From Linanthus parryae (taxonomy: Eukaryota; Streptophyta; Magnoliopsida; Ericales; Polemoniaceae), in assembly GCA_023055425.1 (NCBI GenBank), contig JALGPY010000003.1, positions 70,230,991 to 70,294,990 on the forward strand: a stretch of 64,000 bases of DNA, in the 5' to 3' direction. Positions within the stretch are counted from its first letter, which is position 1; each line of letters starts with the position of its first letter. Position numbers and translations under genes: made by a program. The notes beneath the pieces are model-generated. The model saw nothing but the letters and a program-made list of their open reading frames with translations. It made no database searches and was not told the origin of the DNA. This document shows, piece after piece, positions 49,201 through 60,600 of the stretch.

Positions 49201-52012
49201 CTCATATTCTGCATTCGATGACCAATAACAGCTAGAGAGACAGGTGGCATTGTCTCATTACGGATCATCTCAGAAGAGGAGTTGTCATCACTATTAGATA
49301 CCATCACAGAGCCTGTATTGTCAGCTGTGTGCATTTCAGATGCCCTCACATCTCTGGAATTTCCAGGTGTGTGCATTTCCGATTCCCTCACATCTCTGGC
49401 ATTGCCGGGTGTGTTCATTTGAGATACACTCACAGTGCTGTCATTTCCAGGTGTGTGCATCTGAGTGACATGACTGAACTGTTGTCTGGGTGAGTTCATC
49501 ATTGATGACTGGTGTTGTGAGGTGTCACCCTGTCTCTCAAGATCAGCGGCAGTGGTGTTAATGAGACTAGGTCCTGTGTCATGGTCACAAAAAACAGTTG
49601 AGTCAGCAATAGTATATGAAGCAAGATAAGAGATGTTAGCATAAGGAAATACAGTTTCATCAAAAATAACATCTTTGCTAACATAAGTTTTGTTACTGCT
49701 TCTATCATGACACAAGTAACCTTTGTATTGATTTCAATAGCCAACAAAAATACACTGCTTTGTTATTAGATCAAGTTTAGATTGAGTGTAAGGTCTAAGA
49801 TATGGATAACAAGCACAATCAAATATATTAAGATGATCATATTCAGGTTTCTTGTTGTAATTTAATTCATAAGGTGATTTGTTGTGGGTGTTCTTACTTG
49901 GCATTTTTGTATGAGATAAACCGCAGTTTCAACATCATGGAACCACATGAATTTAGGCATAGATTCATTTTTGTAGCAAAGTAATAGCAGTCTCTATAAT
50001 GTGTCTATGTTTCCTCTTGGCAAAGCCATCCTGATATGCCAGATTGAGAGAGAATTTTCTGAAAAATAAATGATATGTATTCTCCACCTCCATCAGATCT
50101 AAGCGCAATAATAGGGTGACCAAACATTTTCTCTACTTGTAATTTAAATTTTGGAAAGAGCATGGTAATATCAGATTTATGAAACATGCCAAACACCCAA
50201 GTAAGTCTAGACATGTCATCAATAAAAGTAACATACAATCTATATCCATATAGAGACTTAATAGATGCAAGACCCCACACACCAGAATGTAGCAAATGGA
50301 GAGGTTCTCTCAGACACAGAAACATATTTTTTGTAAGGAAGTCTAGACAGTTTGCCTTCAAGGCAATGTTTGCAAATAAAGGAAACATCATTAAAAGATA
50401 AATTAGGAAATACGGACTTTAAAAAATTATCAGAGGGATGCCCTGAATGAGCATGCCATAAATTTGACATAGTTCTTTGACCAAGAAGGGCTTGAATAGA
50501 ATGCTTCACAGAAGACACACTAGCTTGAATAGAATTCTTAACAGAAGACAGGAAATTCGGAGGTATAGAATGAATGGGGTACAACCCATTCTTACTCTGA
50601 CCGTGATATAAAAGGTGACCCGTATCCTTGTCCTGGATGGAAAATGGATCAGCATTAAATAAGAATTGGCAATTATGTTGAAGAAAAAGTTTGTGAACAG
50701 ATAAGAGGTTTGCAGCTAATTGAGGTACAAGTAAAGGGTTGAGGTACAAGTAAAGTGTTGTCCAATTTGAATTCATGTGAAGGAGTGGAAAGAAAGGCAG
50801 TACCAGAGTGTGTAATAGGTAATGCTTGACCATTAACAACAGCAACATGATCAGATCCACCATAAGATTCAGCATAAGAGAGTTGATTCATATCAGTAGC
50901 CATGTGATTGGTAGCTCCAGTATCAGATAACCAGTAATTGGGTGTGTTTGGCACAAAAGTGTTGGAGGTATGAGCATTGTAAGCAGTTAAGGTTGTTGGA
51001 GGTTTCTTGCCTTGGTAAGAATGATCCATTATGTACCAACAGTCTAAGGCAGAATGGTAGTCATGACCACATATTTGACAATTGACAACATTGTTTGAGT
51101 AACCCTGATTAGATATTTGACCATTAGGGTTAGAATTACCACCTCTTCCTCTATAAAATTCACATCTTCCTCTGTTATTTCCAGTTCTACCCCTTTGACT
51201 ATCATTTCTACCACCTCTGTTATAGCCTCCTCTAGTGTATCCAGTATAATCAGATTGATTGTACTGATTAAAGTAATTAGGGTTTTGGTTTGACCTGCCC
51301 CCACGACCTCTTCCACGGCCGCCACCACCACGTTGACTTTGAGAAAAGGAACCAGTATTGCGAGAAGCAAAAGCCATGTTTAATTCAGAATTAGTTTGCC
51401 TTTTAACCAACTGCTCTTCTGCTTTGAAAAGAACGTGTAATTCATCAAATTTTAAAGACTTCGATTGTAAACCCAAAGAGGAAGATTGAACACCAAGGGT
51501 AGATCTAAAGGAATTGTATTCAGCGAGAGACCATTTAGAGCATGAATAAGCATATCTTCATCTTCAATAATCACAGAACAGAGAACTAACTTATCACGAA
51601 TAGATTTCAATTTCTGCATATGCGTATCTATAGCATCAGATCTCTTTTTTGAGATTTTGAAGTTCACCTTTAAGCTGTATGATATTTTCCCTACTTAGGG
51701 AGGCATACCTTCGTTCCAGAAGAGACCAGATAGAGAGGGAAGACGACTGACCAATAACCTGAAGCAGCGCTTCTTGAGTTAGAGTGGCATTGATTAGGGT
51801 TTGGATACCCTGGTCTTGGATCTGCCATGCAGTGTATGCTGGATTTGTAGAAGACGAACCATCGACGGCGGCGATGGTCGGATCTGGTGCCGGAGTTGAA
51901 CCGTCAACGTACCCAAACATCGATTGGGTCTTGAGAACGGCGGTCATATGATGATGCCATAATACATAGTTCGTGCTATCGAGCTTTATGGAACAACATG
52001 ATTGATGTGTGA
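49201..52012 (-). pseudogene. Gag, protease and integrase remnant of the 38646-52505 element
   Basis: Read from 52012 downward: the gag N-terminus ('KLDSTNYVLW' just before 51947, then 'VLKTQSMFGYVDG'), an RGG/Arg-Gly-rich stretch (51170-51370), the zinc knuckle CQICGHDYHSALDC, the protease motif DTGATNHMATD, and integrase HHCC and core pieces including 'FIDDMSRLTWVF' and ALRSDGGGEY. A region rich in 'MHTPGN' repeats (about 49300-49480) lies between integrase and reverse transcriptase. Frame changes occur near 51450, 50750-50850, 50300 and 50005. Confidence 0.87.
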
Positions 52013-52159
52013 TAGTAAAAACAGAGGGTTTGATGTATTGGAGGTGGTCATGGTGGTGCTAGACTCGATTACTAAAATCATAAACGGATAAAAGGGAGGA
52101 ATCTAACGAAAGTAAGCAAGAAAATTAGAGATGCGGGTAACATAGATGGATCGAGCGAC

Positions 52160-52171
52160 TTTCTGATACCA
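52160..52171 (-). other. Primer-binding site of the 38646-52505 element
   Basis: The minus strand reads 'tggtatcagaaa' directly beside the 5' LTR, matching the standard Copia tRNA-Met primer site and fixing the orientation. Confidence 0.9.
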
Positions 52172-52505
52172 TGATAGAAAACCTAAAACAAGGTAGAGTT
52201 GCAGAAAATGAAGAAGACAGATAATGGAATCAAAAACGATTAATCCATTAAGAAACCCTAAACGATTACAAAAGGCTTTTATAGCTAGTAATCCATACGG
52301 CTTTAATTATGACCGTTGGATGAAGTCTATGAACGATTAACTCAGAGATGGACACAAAGTTTGTAAGGCGTTCAAATAGGTCCAAGACTATTTCTAGTAA
52401 GACCCCTGCACTTATGCAATTTGTACAGGAGCTCTTCACTTCTTTAATTTGCGCCTTGTCTTCTAAAGTCCGCAGCTGCTCTCACTTTAGTCCTATAGTC
52501 TTTTA
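52172..52505 (-). repeat. 5' LTR of the 38646-52505 element
   Basis: 334 bp, bounded on the inside by the primer-binding site and on the outside by GTATA. The outer end in plus-strand reading is 'gtctttta', so the element's own strand starts TA and not TG. Confidence 0.92.
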
Positions 52506-52510
52506 GTATA

Positions 52511-52691
52511 TTGGTGCATCAGATGCACATACTCAGAAGATTTTATCTCATTCGATTGTCGATATAGGAGATATGAACATATGCAAAGTACCAGCATATG
52601 TCTCTCTTACCTTGCGCAACGGAAGCGTGATGGCCACACTAGATCAATAGGCATACGATGCACCGGATTGACTCTAGTGCAAGTGGGAGAC
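52511..52691 (+). pseudogene. Last pol codons and polypurine tract of the 28787-53189 element
   Basis: This continues the coding remnant interrupted at 38640. 'HTQKILSHSIVDIGDMNICKV' style codons match the RNase H tail near 47560-47700, then stops, then 'aagtgggagac' at 52681-52691 directly before the 3' LTR. Confidence 0.8.
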
Positions 52692-53189
52692 TGTTGGAAA
52701 TATGACCTAGAGGCAATCTATTTCTTTTGACATTTATGAATTTACTATTCATTATGTTATCGATATGGAGATATGTTAAACATGAATGAAGTCCTTAGAA
52801 TATAAGTGTTATATTCTTAAATATCCCTAGTCGATTAAATTGATTAATAGGACAATCAACTATAGACTAGTTTGGGGTTGTATTGATATGAAGATATCAC
52901 GATCCAACACATGAATATGCATTAGGGGTAATGGCATACTGGACTGACCCACAACGAGAAGGCTACATACAAGTTATGTAAAGTCACAAGTGCTTCGTAG
53001 TGACAACGGTATTGTCATCCTTAGACTTGAAGTCACTAGATCCTCTAGTTGTGGAGTATTGTGTTTTGATATCGTCAAACGCTACACCGTAAATAGGTAG
53101 TAATAAAGGCGTATATTGGACATAATAGGAAGCAAGTTTAGAGATGGTAGTGATGTAGATATAATTTCTTCCTCTTACAAAACCCAACA
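52692..53189 (+). repeat. 3' LTR of the 28787-53189 element, internally deleted
   Basis: It starts 'tgttggaaatatgacc' and follows the family LTR for about 485 bp to near 53177, then jumps to the LTR's final 'caaaacccaaca'. About 1 kb of the LTR interior, including the TATA region, is missing. Confidence 0.88.
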
Positions 53190-53561
53190 GAGGGTGAGAG
53201 AGTGAATTTGTAGGCTGGGGTGGTTAGAGAGGGCTTCCCATGGGGGAAGCTAATTAATCCAAATATGGGTATATTAATTACACTCTATAATATTTTACTA
53301 TTATAATTCATGTTTTAATTGTAGTTGATATATTTAATTATTTTCTACTTTTTAATGAAAAATAATAACATTTTCTCGATATTTGAAAAACATATCTAAG
53401 GAGAAAATATCGTTTACTTTATTTTGAATTAAGTTACAACGTAATGGTTTTGTGACAATTAACAATTATAATTATTAATATTAAAAATTTATAAAAATAT
53501 ATTAAATGTATTTTAAAAATAAATTTTATTGGGTGTGGGAAGAAATGAGTTATAGATGATG

Positions 53562-54262
53562 TGGAATATCTGGTTAGAAAGGAATAGAAGAATTTTCAGA
53601 TCGGAATCCAAAAGCTATTCAGATTTAATTGTTAGTACTATTGCTGAAAATAAGGAATTTCAAGATAACACTTATCTTGGTCGGGAAGTGTTGCATGCAG
53701 GAACTGAGGATGCAAGAGGAACGGATCGATGGATACCACCCCCACAGGGGTTTCTGAAACTGAATGTGGATGCTGCAATCTCCACAGATCTTGAAAGATC
53801 GGCGGGGGGAGGAATTATTCGCGATGCAGATGGAAGATTTGTGCTTGGAATGGCTTTTCCAATTCCATACACAACGAATTCGGTGATAGCAGAAACTTAT
53901 GCTTTGCTTCGAGCTCTCACAGAAGCACAATCGAGAGGATTTGTGAGTTTGATTGTAGAAACAGACAACAAGACGGTGGCTCAACAACTCCAGAAGGAGG
54001 CGCCGATGGAGGGTTTCTCTGAGAGAACTCGCCTAATGTCTACTGCCTTCTACAAGCTTCGTAGCTATTTATTTGCTAGGGTTTGTTGGTGCTCTAAAGG
54101 CCGAAACGGCTTAGCCCATCTACTTGCCAAATTGGGCCTTCAACTTGATGTAATTTCGTTTTGGGCTGTTTCATGCCCAGCCAGCTTGTACAACTATTGG
54201 GCCTTAGACAATGGTCCATTTAACTAAATAAAGTACAGGCCTATTTCAAAAAAAAAAAAAAA
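53562..54262 (+). mobile_element. 5'-truncated LINE with poly(A) tail and 19-bp TSD
   Basis: A perfect 19-bp direct repeat, 'aaatgagttatagatgatg', lies at 53543-53561 and 54263-54281. The insert ends in about 15 A and begins inside coding sequence, the usual result of incomplete target-primed reverse transcription. The encoded C-terminus (to a stop at 54227) begins with WNIWLERNRRIF and carries an RNase H-like domain (LNVDAAIS, the 'AETYALLRAL' stretch and ETDN), as in plant LINE polyproteins. The first two Met codons of the open frame come from the TSD and not from the LINE. Confidence 0.9.
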
Positions 54263-54332
54263 AAATGAGTTATAGATGATGAGTATTTTGTGGGAGAGTC
54301 GGGGAGGGGGTGATGGGTCGGAGATGCTCTTA

Positions 54333-54662
54333 GTTTCGTCCACCAATCAACTGGATTTGCTGTGATGATTGTCCATGACTAAAGCAAGCACCATTCGGCC
54401 AAGAAAGAGCATCTAAACTGATCATTTCAGGAAATGAGACGCAATAACAAATCCTAAATGTTTCACTAGCAGCAATGGTAATTCTCCATTGATTTTCCTA
54501 ACTGACTAACGCAGGGAACTCTTCACAGTGCTCGGGAGCTCTTGATGTACATATAATTGATTTTACAGCCTCCAATTCCCCAACCCCGTCTGAAACTTTT
54601 TTCACTACAAACAGAAAGAAAAAACAACTAATTCCATTAACTCACTAGTGTTCACTACTGAT
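54333..54662 (-). other. Region just downstream of the receptor kinase stop codon
   Basis: About 330 bp between the outer MITE's TTA and the kinase stop. It likely holds the kinase 3' UTR. Nothing else is recognised. Confidence 0.5.
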
Positions 54663-57600
54663 TTACTGACTCAGCGCAGCGCAAGCGTCTTCTGACAGAG
54701 AAGGCGATTCAGAAACAGAATCCAACCCTTCGTGTGACGGGGACACTTCCACACCGCGTATCTCCTCTATCATCTTCACCACTTGACTCATCCTAGGCCG
54801 TTGATCCGGGGAGGCAGAGCTACACGACATTGCTATCTGCAGAAGCCCCACCATCTCCTCCTCTATGTCCTTGTACCTCATCAGCTCCAAATCAAAAACC
54901 TCAGCAGTCCATTCCTCCCTCACCACGGACTGAACCCAACGCGGGAGGTCCACCACACCGCCGTACCCCATCCCAGGCCCGAGATTATCCCCCATGGAGG
55001 GGCACTTTCCAGTAAGCAATTCCAGCAATAGGACTCCAAAAGAGTAGACATCAGACTTCTGAGTGATTTTTCGTGGATCCAGCGCTTCAGGAGCGCGGTA
55101 GCCGTTGGATTTACTGGACAAAGTCCCTGGTGGCGCGAAACCTGAGAGTCCAAAGTCGGAGACACGTGCGTTGCCCGACTTGTCGAGTAGGACGTTTGTT
55201 GATTTTATGTTACCGTGGGTGAGCTTTAGAGACTTACAGGAGCTGTGGATGAAGGCGAGTCCTCTAGCTGCTCCCGCAGCAATCTTGAGCCTTGTAGTCC
55301 AATCTAGTGGAGTTCGTCCGGGTCCTCTGTTTCCTGAGGCAATGACATAAACACTATTCAGTACTCTAACCTAGCAACATAAATTGCATCTAAGAGAAGC
55401 AACTTACTGCTATTTGGTGCTTACAGGAAACACAACTGAGTATGAGAAATGTACAGCCAAATGGAAATCTAAAACAAACCTTCAAAATTTAATATTTTCA
55501 GTCAGTCTGTAACAGGAACCAATCCAATAAAAAGTCTTAAAAAATGTGATGGACAGAAACAAATAGAAAATCTTGACTGAGTGTATAGTCACTATCCTAA
55601 TTCCTACTAATATGAACCAATGCAGCCAAGAGCTGACCCCTTGAGCCAAGTGCACATCCAACAAGAGAAGGGAAAAAGTTGGACCTTCCTTACCATATTT
55701 TGGGAACTCTTTATCGTGGTGTCAAGGGGCTGGTCCGGGACGGCCCGAGCCCGGTTGTAGGGGTTGGGAGGGGAGGGGTTGGGGCGGGCTACATGTTGGT
55801 GTTAGTGGGGGAAAGTATGACCCGGGCAAAAAACCCCCTATTTTCTGAGGGGGGGGGGGGTGGTGGAAGACCCGGTCACTTTAGTATTATTTTAATATAT
55901 TTATATTGTACTGTCCAGGTGAACCAAATTACCCTCCAGAGTAGCTGCTTTTTAAAAGAAATAGAGGGCAAAACGGTCATTTTGGCAAAAAGTAAATAGT
56001 GGGGGGGGGGGGAGACCCGGTCACTTTAGTATTATTTTAATATATTTATATTTTATTGTCCAGGTGAACCAAATTACCCTCCAGAGTAACTACTTTTTAA
56101 AAGAAATAGAGGGCAAAACGGTCATTTTGGCAAAAAGTAAATAGTGGTTAGAGGGGAAGGCCCGGGCGGGTTGAACTGGTGTGTGCTTGTGGGTTTTAGA
56201 GGGGGTCGGGGTGGAGGGGCCAGGCGGGTCGCGGTCCTAGTGGAGGGGATTGAGGGGCGGGTTAGGTACTTAGGTTAGGGAGGAGGAGGGGGTCGGTTAG
56301 AGGGGGGGGGGGGGGGGAGAGGGGGCTGGGTTGACCAGTTTGGGCTGTGGGCCAACCCCCTTGACACCACTAGTTCCTTACGATAAACATGATACTTCGA
56401 GTCTTTGACCAATGTAGTTTTAGCATCTTCTAAACGCCTTCAAAAACTATATCTCCCTTGAAATCATTACTAGTATTGATTCTCCCTTAATTTGAAATAT
56501 GCGATTCTATCAACACTCAAAGAAATGGAGAAGATAAACTGTATTGCTTAGTCGTAAAGTAAAGGTTTTACACATATATATACACAGATGAGGATCTAAC
56601 ACACTAACAACCTTTCTAACAACCTTCTAGTTATTACAGTTAGACCCCAAACTTCTCTTATACTGCTATCATGCCCCCTGAATTAAAACTCCCTTTTTCT
56701 GTGGCACTTTTTGAAGACTTTGTAACCCCAATTTGGACTTCAGAAACACAAACTGACTTGTTGGGAGAGCCTTTGTCATGATGTCAGCTAATTGATCAGC
56801 AGAACAGATATGATCAAGAGTAATATTCCTGAGATGAATTTGCTCTCTCACAAAATGATGATCAATTTCTATATGCTTAGCCTTTGTGTGTAACACTGGA
56901 TTTGCAGCCAAGGCAATTGTAGAAATATTGTCACACCATATGTGAGGAACAGCTGAGCTTTGTACAAAGAGATCTTTAAGAAGAAATTGCAACCACTTTA
57001 CCTCAGCTACTGTATCTGCTAAGGCTCTATACTCTGCTTCTGTTGAGGATCTGGAGACTGTAGATTGCTTCTTAGAAGACCAGGACACCAAATTACACCC
57101 TAAAAACACACAGATACCAGATGTAGATCTCCTTGTAAGTATGTCTCCAGCCCAATCTGCATCAGTGAAGGCTGTGACATTCAAAGCTGTAGATGGCATA
57201 AATTGCAACCCCTGACTTGCAGTTCCTTTGATATATCTCAGCAATCTTTTGACTTCTTGAAAATGACCATTTGTAGGAGAGTGAAGATGCTGGCAAAGAG
57301 TATTCACTGTGAACTGAATATCAGGTCTAGTGATAGTCAAATATTGAAGACCTCCAACAATAGTTCTGAACATAGTAGGATCTGCAAACAATTCCAGCTC
57401 AAAAGAAGAAACCTTTCTATATTTAGAAGCTTGAGGTGTATCCAAAGGCTTGCAGTCTTTCATGCCAGCCTTGTTGAGCAGCTCTAATGCATATTTATGC
57501 TGATTAAGAAGAAACCCCTGAGCTTGTTGGTGTACTTCAATGCCTAAGAAGTAAGAAAGACTGCCTAGATCCTTCATGGCAAACACCTTTTGCATTGATT

Positions 57601-60600
57601 TGACAAGGCTATCAATCAATGCTGTGCTAGAACCAGTGACCAAGATGTCATCTACATAAACCAGGAGTGCTATCATGTCTGTGTCTGTCTTTCTAACAAA
57701 GAGAGAAGTGTCAGCACTACACATCTTAAATCCAAGAGACAGAAGAAAGCTGGAAAGCATTGTGTACCAGGCTCTTGGTGCCTGTTTGAGGCCATAAAGA
57801 GACTTTCTGAGTTTGCACACATAATGTGGATAATCCTTGTGAATAAACCCTGTTGGTTGTGTCATATAAACTTCTTCACTCAAATGACCATGTAGGAAAG
57901 CATTAGACACATCAAGTTGTCTAATACTCCAGTTGTGAGTAAGAGCTAGAGTGAGAACTACTCTTACTGTTGGCTGTTTGACAACTGGACTAAATGTCTC
58001 TTGAAAGTCAATTCCATATTCTTGATGGAACCCTTTGGCTACTAGTCTAGCCTTGTATCTGGCTAGACTACCATCTGCATTCTTCTTTACCTTGTAGACC
58101 CACTTATTTCCAATAGGAGATCTGTGTGCAGGTAGAGGCACAAGATCCCAGGTGTGTTGAGCTAGCAAGGCATGATATTCCTCTTGCATAGCTTTCTGCC
58201 ATTCTGGAAATTTGGAGGCTTCATGGAAGGTGGTAGGTTCAGTGAGAAAGGAGGAAGACACTTGATGAGCTTGATATTTGGGATTTGGTTTAACAATACC
58301 ACTTCTCAGTCTAGTAACCATGGGATGAGTCATGAGAGGTGGAGTAGGTGCTGGAGAAGAAGAAAGAGATGTAGGTATAGGTGGTGAAGCCATAGATGAT
58401 GATTGAGTTAAAGGTGAAGAGATGGGTGGTGTAGGAGGAGATGAACTGGCAGGAGGTGAAGGTACATTTGAGGTTTCAAAAGAGGGAATTGGATTAAAAA
58501 GTGATGGAAATAAGGATTTTGTGGAGACAGGGGTAGCATTTTGAGGAATAGAAGACATAGAAGTTGTAGTGGCATAAGGAAAGATATGCTCATAGAATTT
58601 GACATGTCTACTAACAAATACCTTGTGAGAAGAGATGTCTAGACATCTAAACCCTTTGGATGAAGTGCAGTAACCAAGAAAAATGCATTTAGAAGATCTG
58701 TTTTGCAGTTTGTGAGCATTATAAGGTCTAATCCAAGGAAAACAAAGACAACCAAAAGGTTTTAAAGAATGATAATCAGGTAGGGTTTTGAACAAACATT
58801 GAAATGAAGATTTATTGTGAAGAATGACCTTTGGTAATCTATTGATGAGGAAATTAGCTGTAACCATGGCTTCAAGCCAAAATTTGGAAGGCAAAGAAGC
58901 TTGGTGAAGTAAGGCAAGGGCTGTTTCAATAATGTGTTGATGTCTCCTCTCCACTCTACCATTTTGTTCTGGAGTGTGGGGACAAGAAGTTTGGTGTACA
59001 ACTCCAAGATTTTGGAGATGAGACCCAAACTGAGAGTTGAGATACTCTGTGCCATTGTCAGTTCTAAAACATTTAATGGTAGTGTGAAACTGATTTTGAA
59101 CAAATGAATTGAAGTGAACAAAGGCAGTATATGAATCTGACTTGTGTTGTAATGGATATAACCAACAAAATCTTGAACAATCATCAATGAAGAGAATATA
59201 ATATCTATAATTCTTGAAGGAAGGAAGAGGAGAAGGTCCCCAAACATCAGAGTGTACTAACTGGAACAACTCAGTTGCATGAGAAGTAGACTTAGGAAAA
59301 GGCAACTTGTGCATTTTGGCAACATTACATGGCTCACATACACAATCATGAGATAAAATTGGGAAATTACACAATCTAGCTACTGTGTTGTAACTATTTG
59401 TGTGAGGATGACCTAGCCTCATATGCCATAAAGAGGGACCAGAAGTGTGATGCAGGGTGGCTGCACCAAGAAAATGAGATGCTGAAGTAGGACATGGAGA
59501 TGCTGGAAATGCAGGTGAAGCAGGTAAGGGATATAAGCCATTTCTACAGTGGCCCTTGTACAATGTCTTCTGAGTAGCATTGTCCAAGATTTGATATCCC
59601 TTAGAGTGAAACAAAAAGGAACAATCATTATCTGAAGCAAGTTTGGATATGGATAAAAGATTTGTAGATATACTAGGGGAATGCAATAAAGAAGATAGAG
59701 ATAAAGAAGAAGTAGGAAGATGGATTATACCATTGCCAGTATGGTGAATGGGGATAGTAGCACCATTGCCAACAGCCACAGTATCAGTTCCATTGTATGG
59801 AGAGGTGTTGGTGAAAGCAGAGAGATCACTGGTGACATGATGAGAGGCACCACTGTCCAAGCACCAAGGTCTGAAAGTGGTAGAACCAGAGCTACCATGG
59901 CCAAATTCAGTCATGTTGGAAGTTGCTGTAAACACTTGTTTAGATGGACGAGTACTCTGAAATTTGTTGGGATCAAGCCTGTACCAGCAGTCACGAGCTG
60001 AGTGACGAGTTCTGTTGCAAATTTGACACACAACGACCTGAGAACCTTCAAATCGAGAACCAGAACCATTGTTGTAACCAGCTGTTGTATGTGGTCGAGT
60101 GAAACCAGAGTGAGGCGAAGAAGATCCAGAAGAAACACCATAATAGGGCCGAGGAGTACCAAGAATGGACGATTGAGAGCCAGGCGAAGAGAATCCATAT
60201 GATTTCGGACGAAAATTGGTTGAGTAGCGATTTTGCCCAAATTTGTTAGGGTTAGGGTTCTTGTGAACATGCATAGCAGAGAAGACTTCAGACAATTCAG
60301 TAGTTGAATTTGTTGAATGCGAAGAATTAGAAGCGGAAACGACATGTAATTCTTCAGAAATGAGAAGGCTCTGAAATTCCGTAATCGAAAGAGGTGTTGC
60401 CCGAATGCGAATCGTTGATTTGAAAATGTCATACTCTTTTGGTAATCCTTGAAGAATGAAGAGGATGAGATCTTCATCAGAGACGAACTCATTGATTTGT
60501 GCGAGTTGATCAACAATTAGCTTCACCGAATCAAGATACACAGTGATTGATTGCTTTCCTTTGTGCAGATTCATCAATTGAGACTTTAATTGATGAATAT

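Larger units (their letters stand above)
38646..52505 (-). mobile_element. Short-LTR Copia element nested in the Angela-type element
   Basis: A perfect GTATA duplication (38641-38645 and 52506-52510) flanks 334-bp LTRs (38646-38979 and 52172-52505). The primer-binding site lies beside the right LTR and the polypurine tract beside the left, so it reads on the minus strand. Gag, protease and integrase remnants lie in 49201-52012 and RT/RNase H in 39132-40560, separated by the later element at 40566-49195. Short LTRs and the gag start resemble the Ale/Retrofit group (tentative). On the element's own strand the LTR reads TAAAAG...TATCA, a non-TG terminus. Confidence 0.9.
28787..53189 (+). mobile_element. 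Old Angela-type Copia element, split by later insertions
   Basis: The 5' LTR starts at 28787 ('tgttggaaatatgcc') and ends at 33671. The 3' LTR is 52692-53189. The candidate TSD is GTGGG (28782-28786) against GAGGG (53190-53194), one mismatch. Interior coding remnants run 35280-38640 and resume at 52511-52691. The 5' LTR is interrupted by a solo LTR (30006-33362) and the pol region by a Copia element (38646-52505). The comparable parts of its two LTRs differ at roughly 7% of positions by hand count. Confidence 0.85.
28701..54329. mobile_element. PIF/Harbinger-like MITE, host of the nested stack
   Basis: The left end 'gagcatctccaacccctca' (28701) and right end, whose reverse complement is 'gagcatctccgacccatca' (to 54329), form imperfect inverted repeats flanked by TTA (28698-28700 and 54330-54332). 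A three-base TTA target and this terminus fit PIF/Harbinger (Tourist-like) MITEs. Without later insertions the element is only about 0.5 kb: 28701-28786, 53190-53561 and 54282-54329. Everything else in the interval arrived later. The pairing of ends 25.6 kb apart is inference supported by the matching TSD. Confidence 0.65.

Noticed and set aside
53556..54227. Host gene encoding an RNase H-like protein of 223 residues
   Set aside because: The frame lies inside a poly(A)-tailed insertion with a 19-bp TSD, and its first two ATG codons belong to the TSD. It is a truncated LINE.
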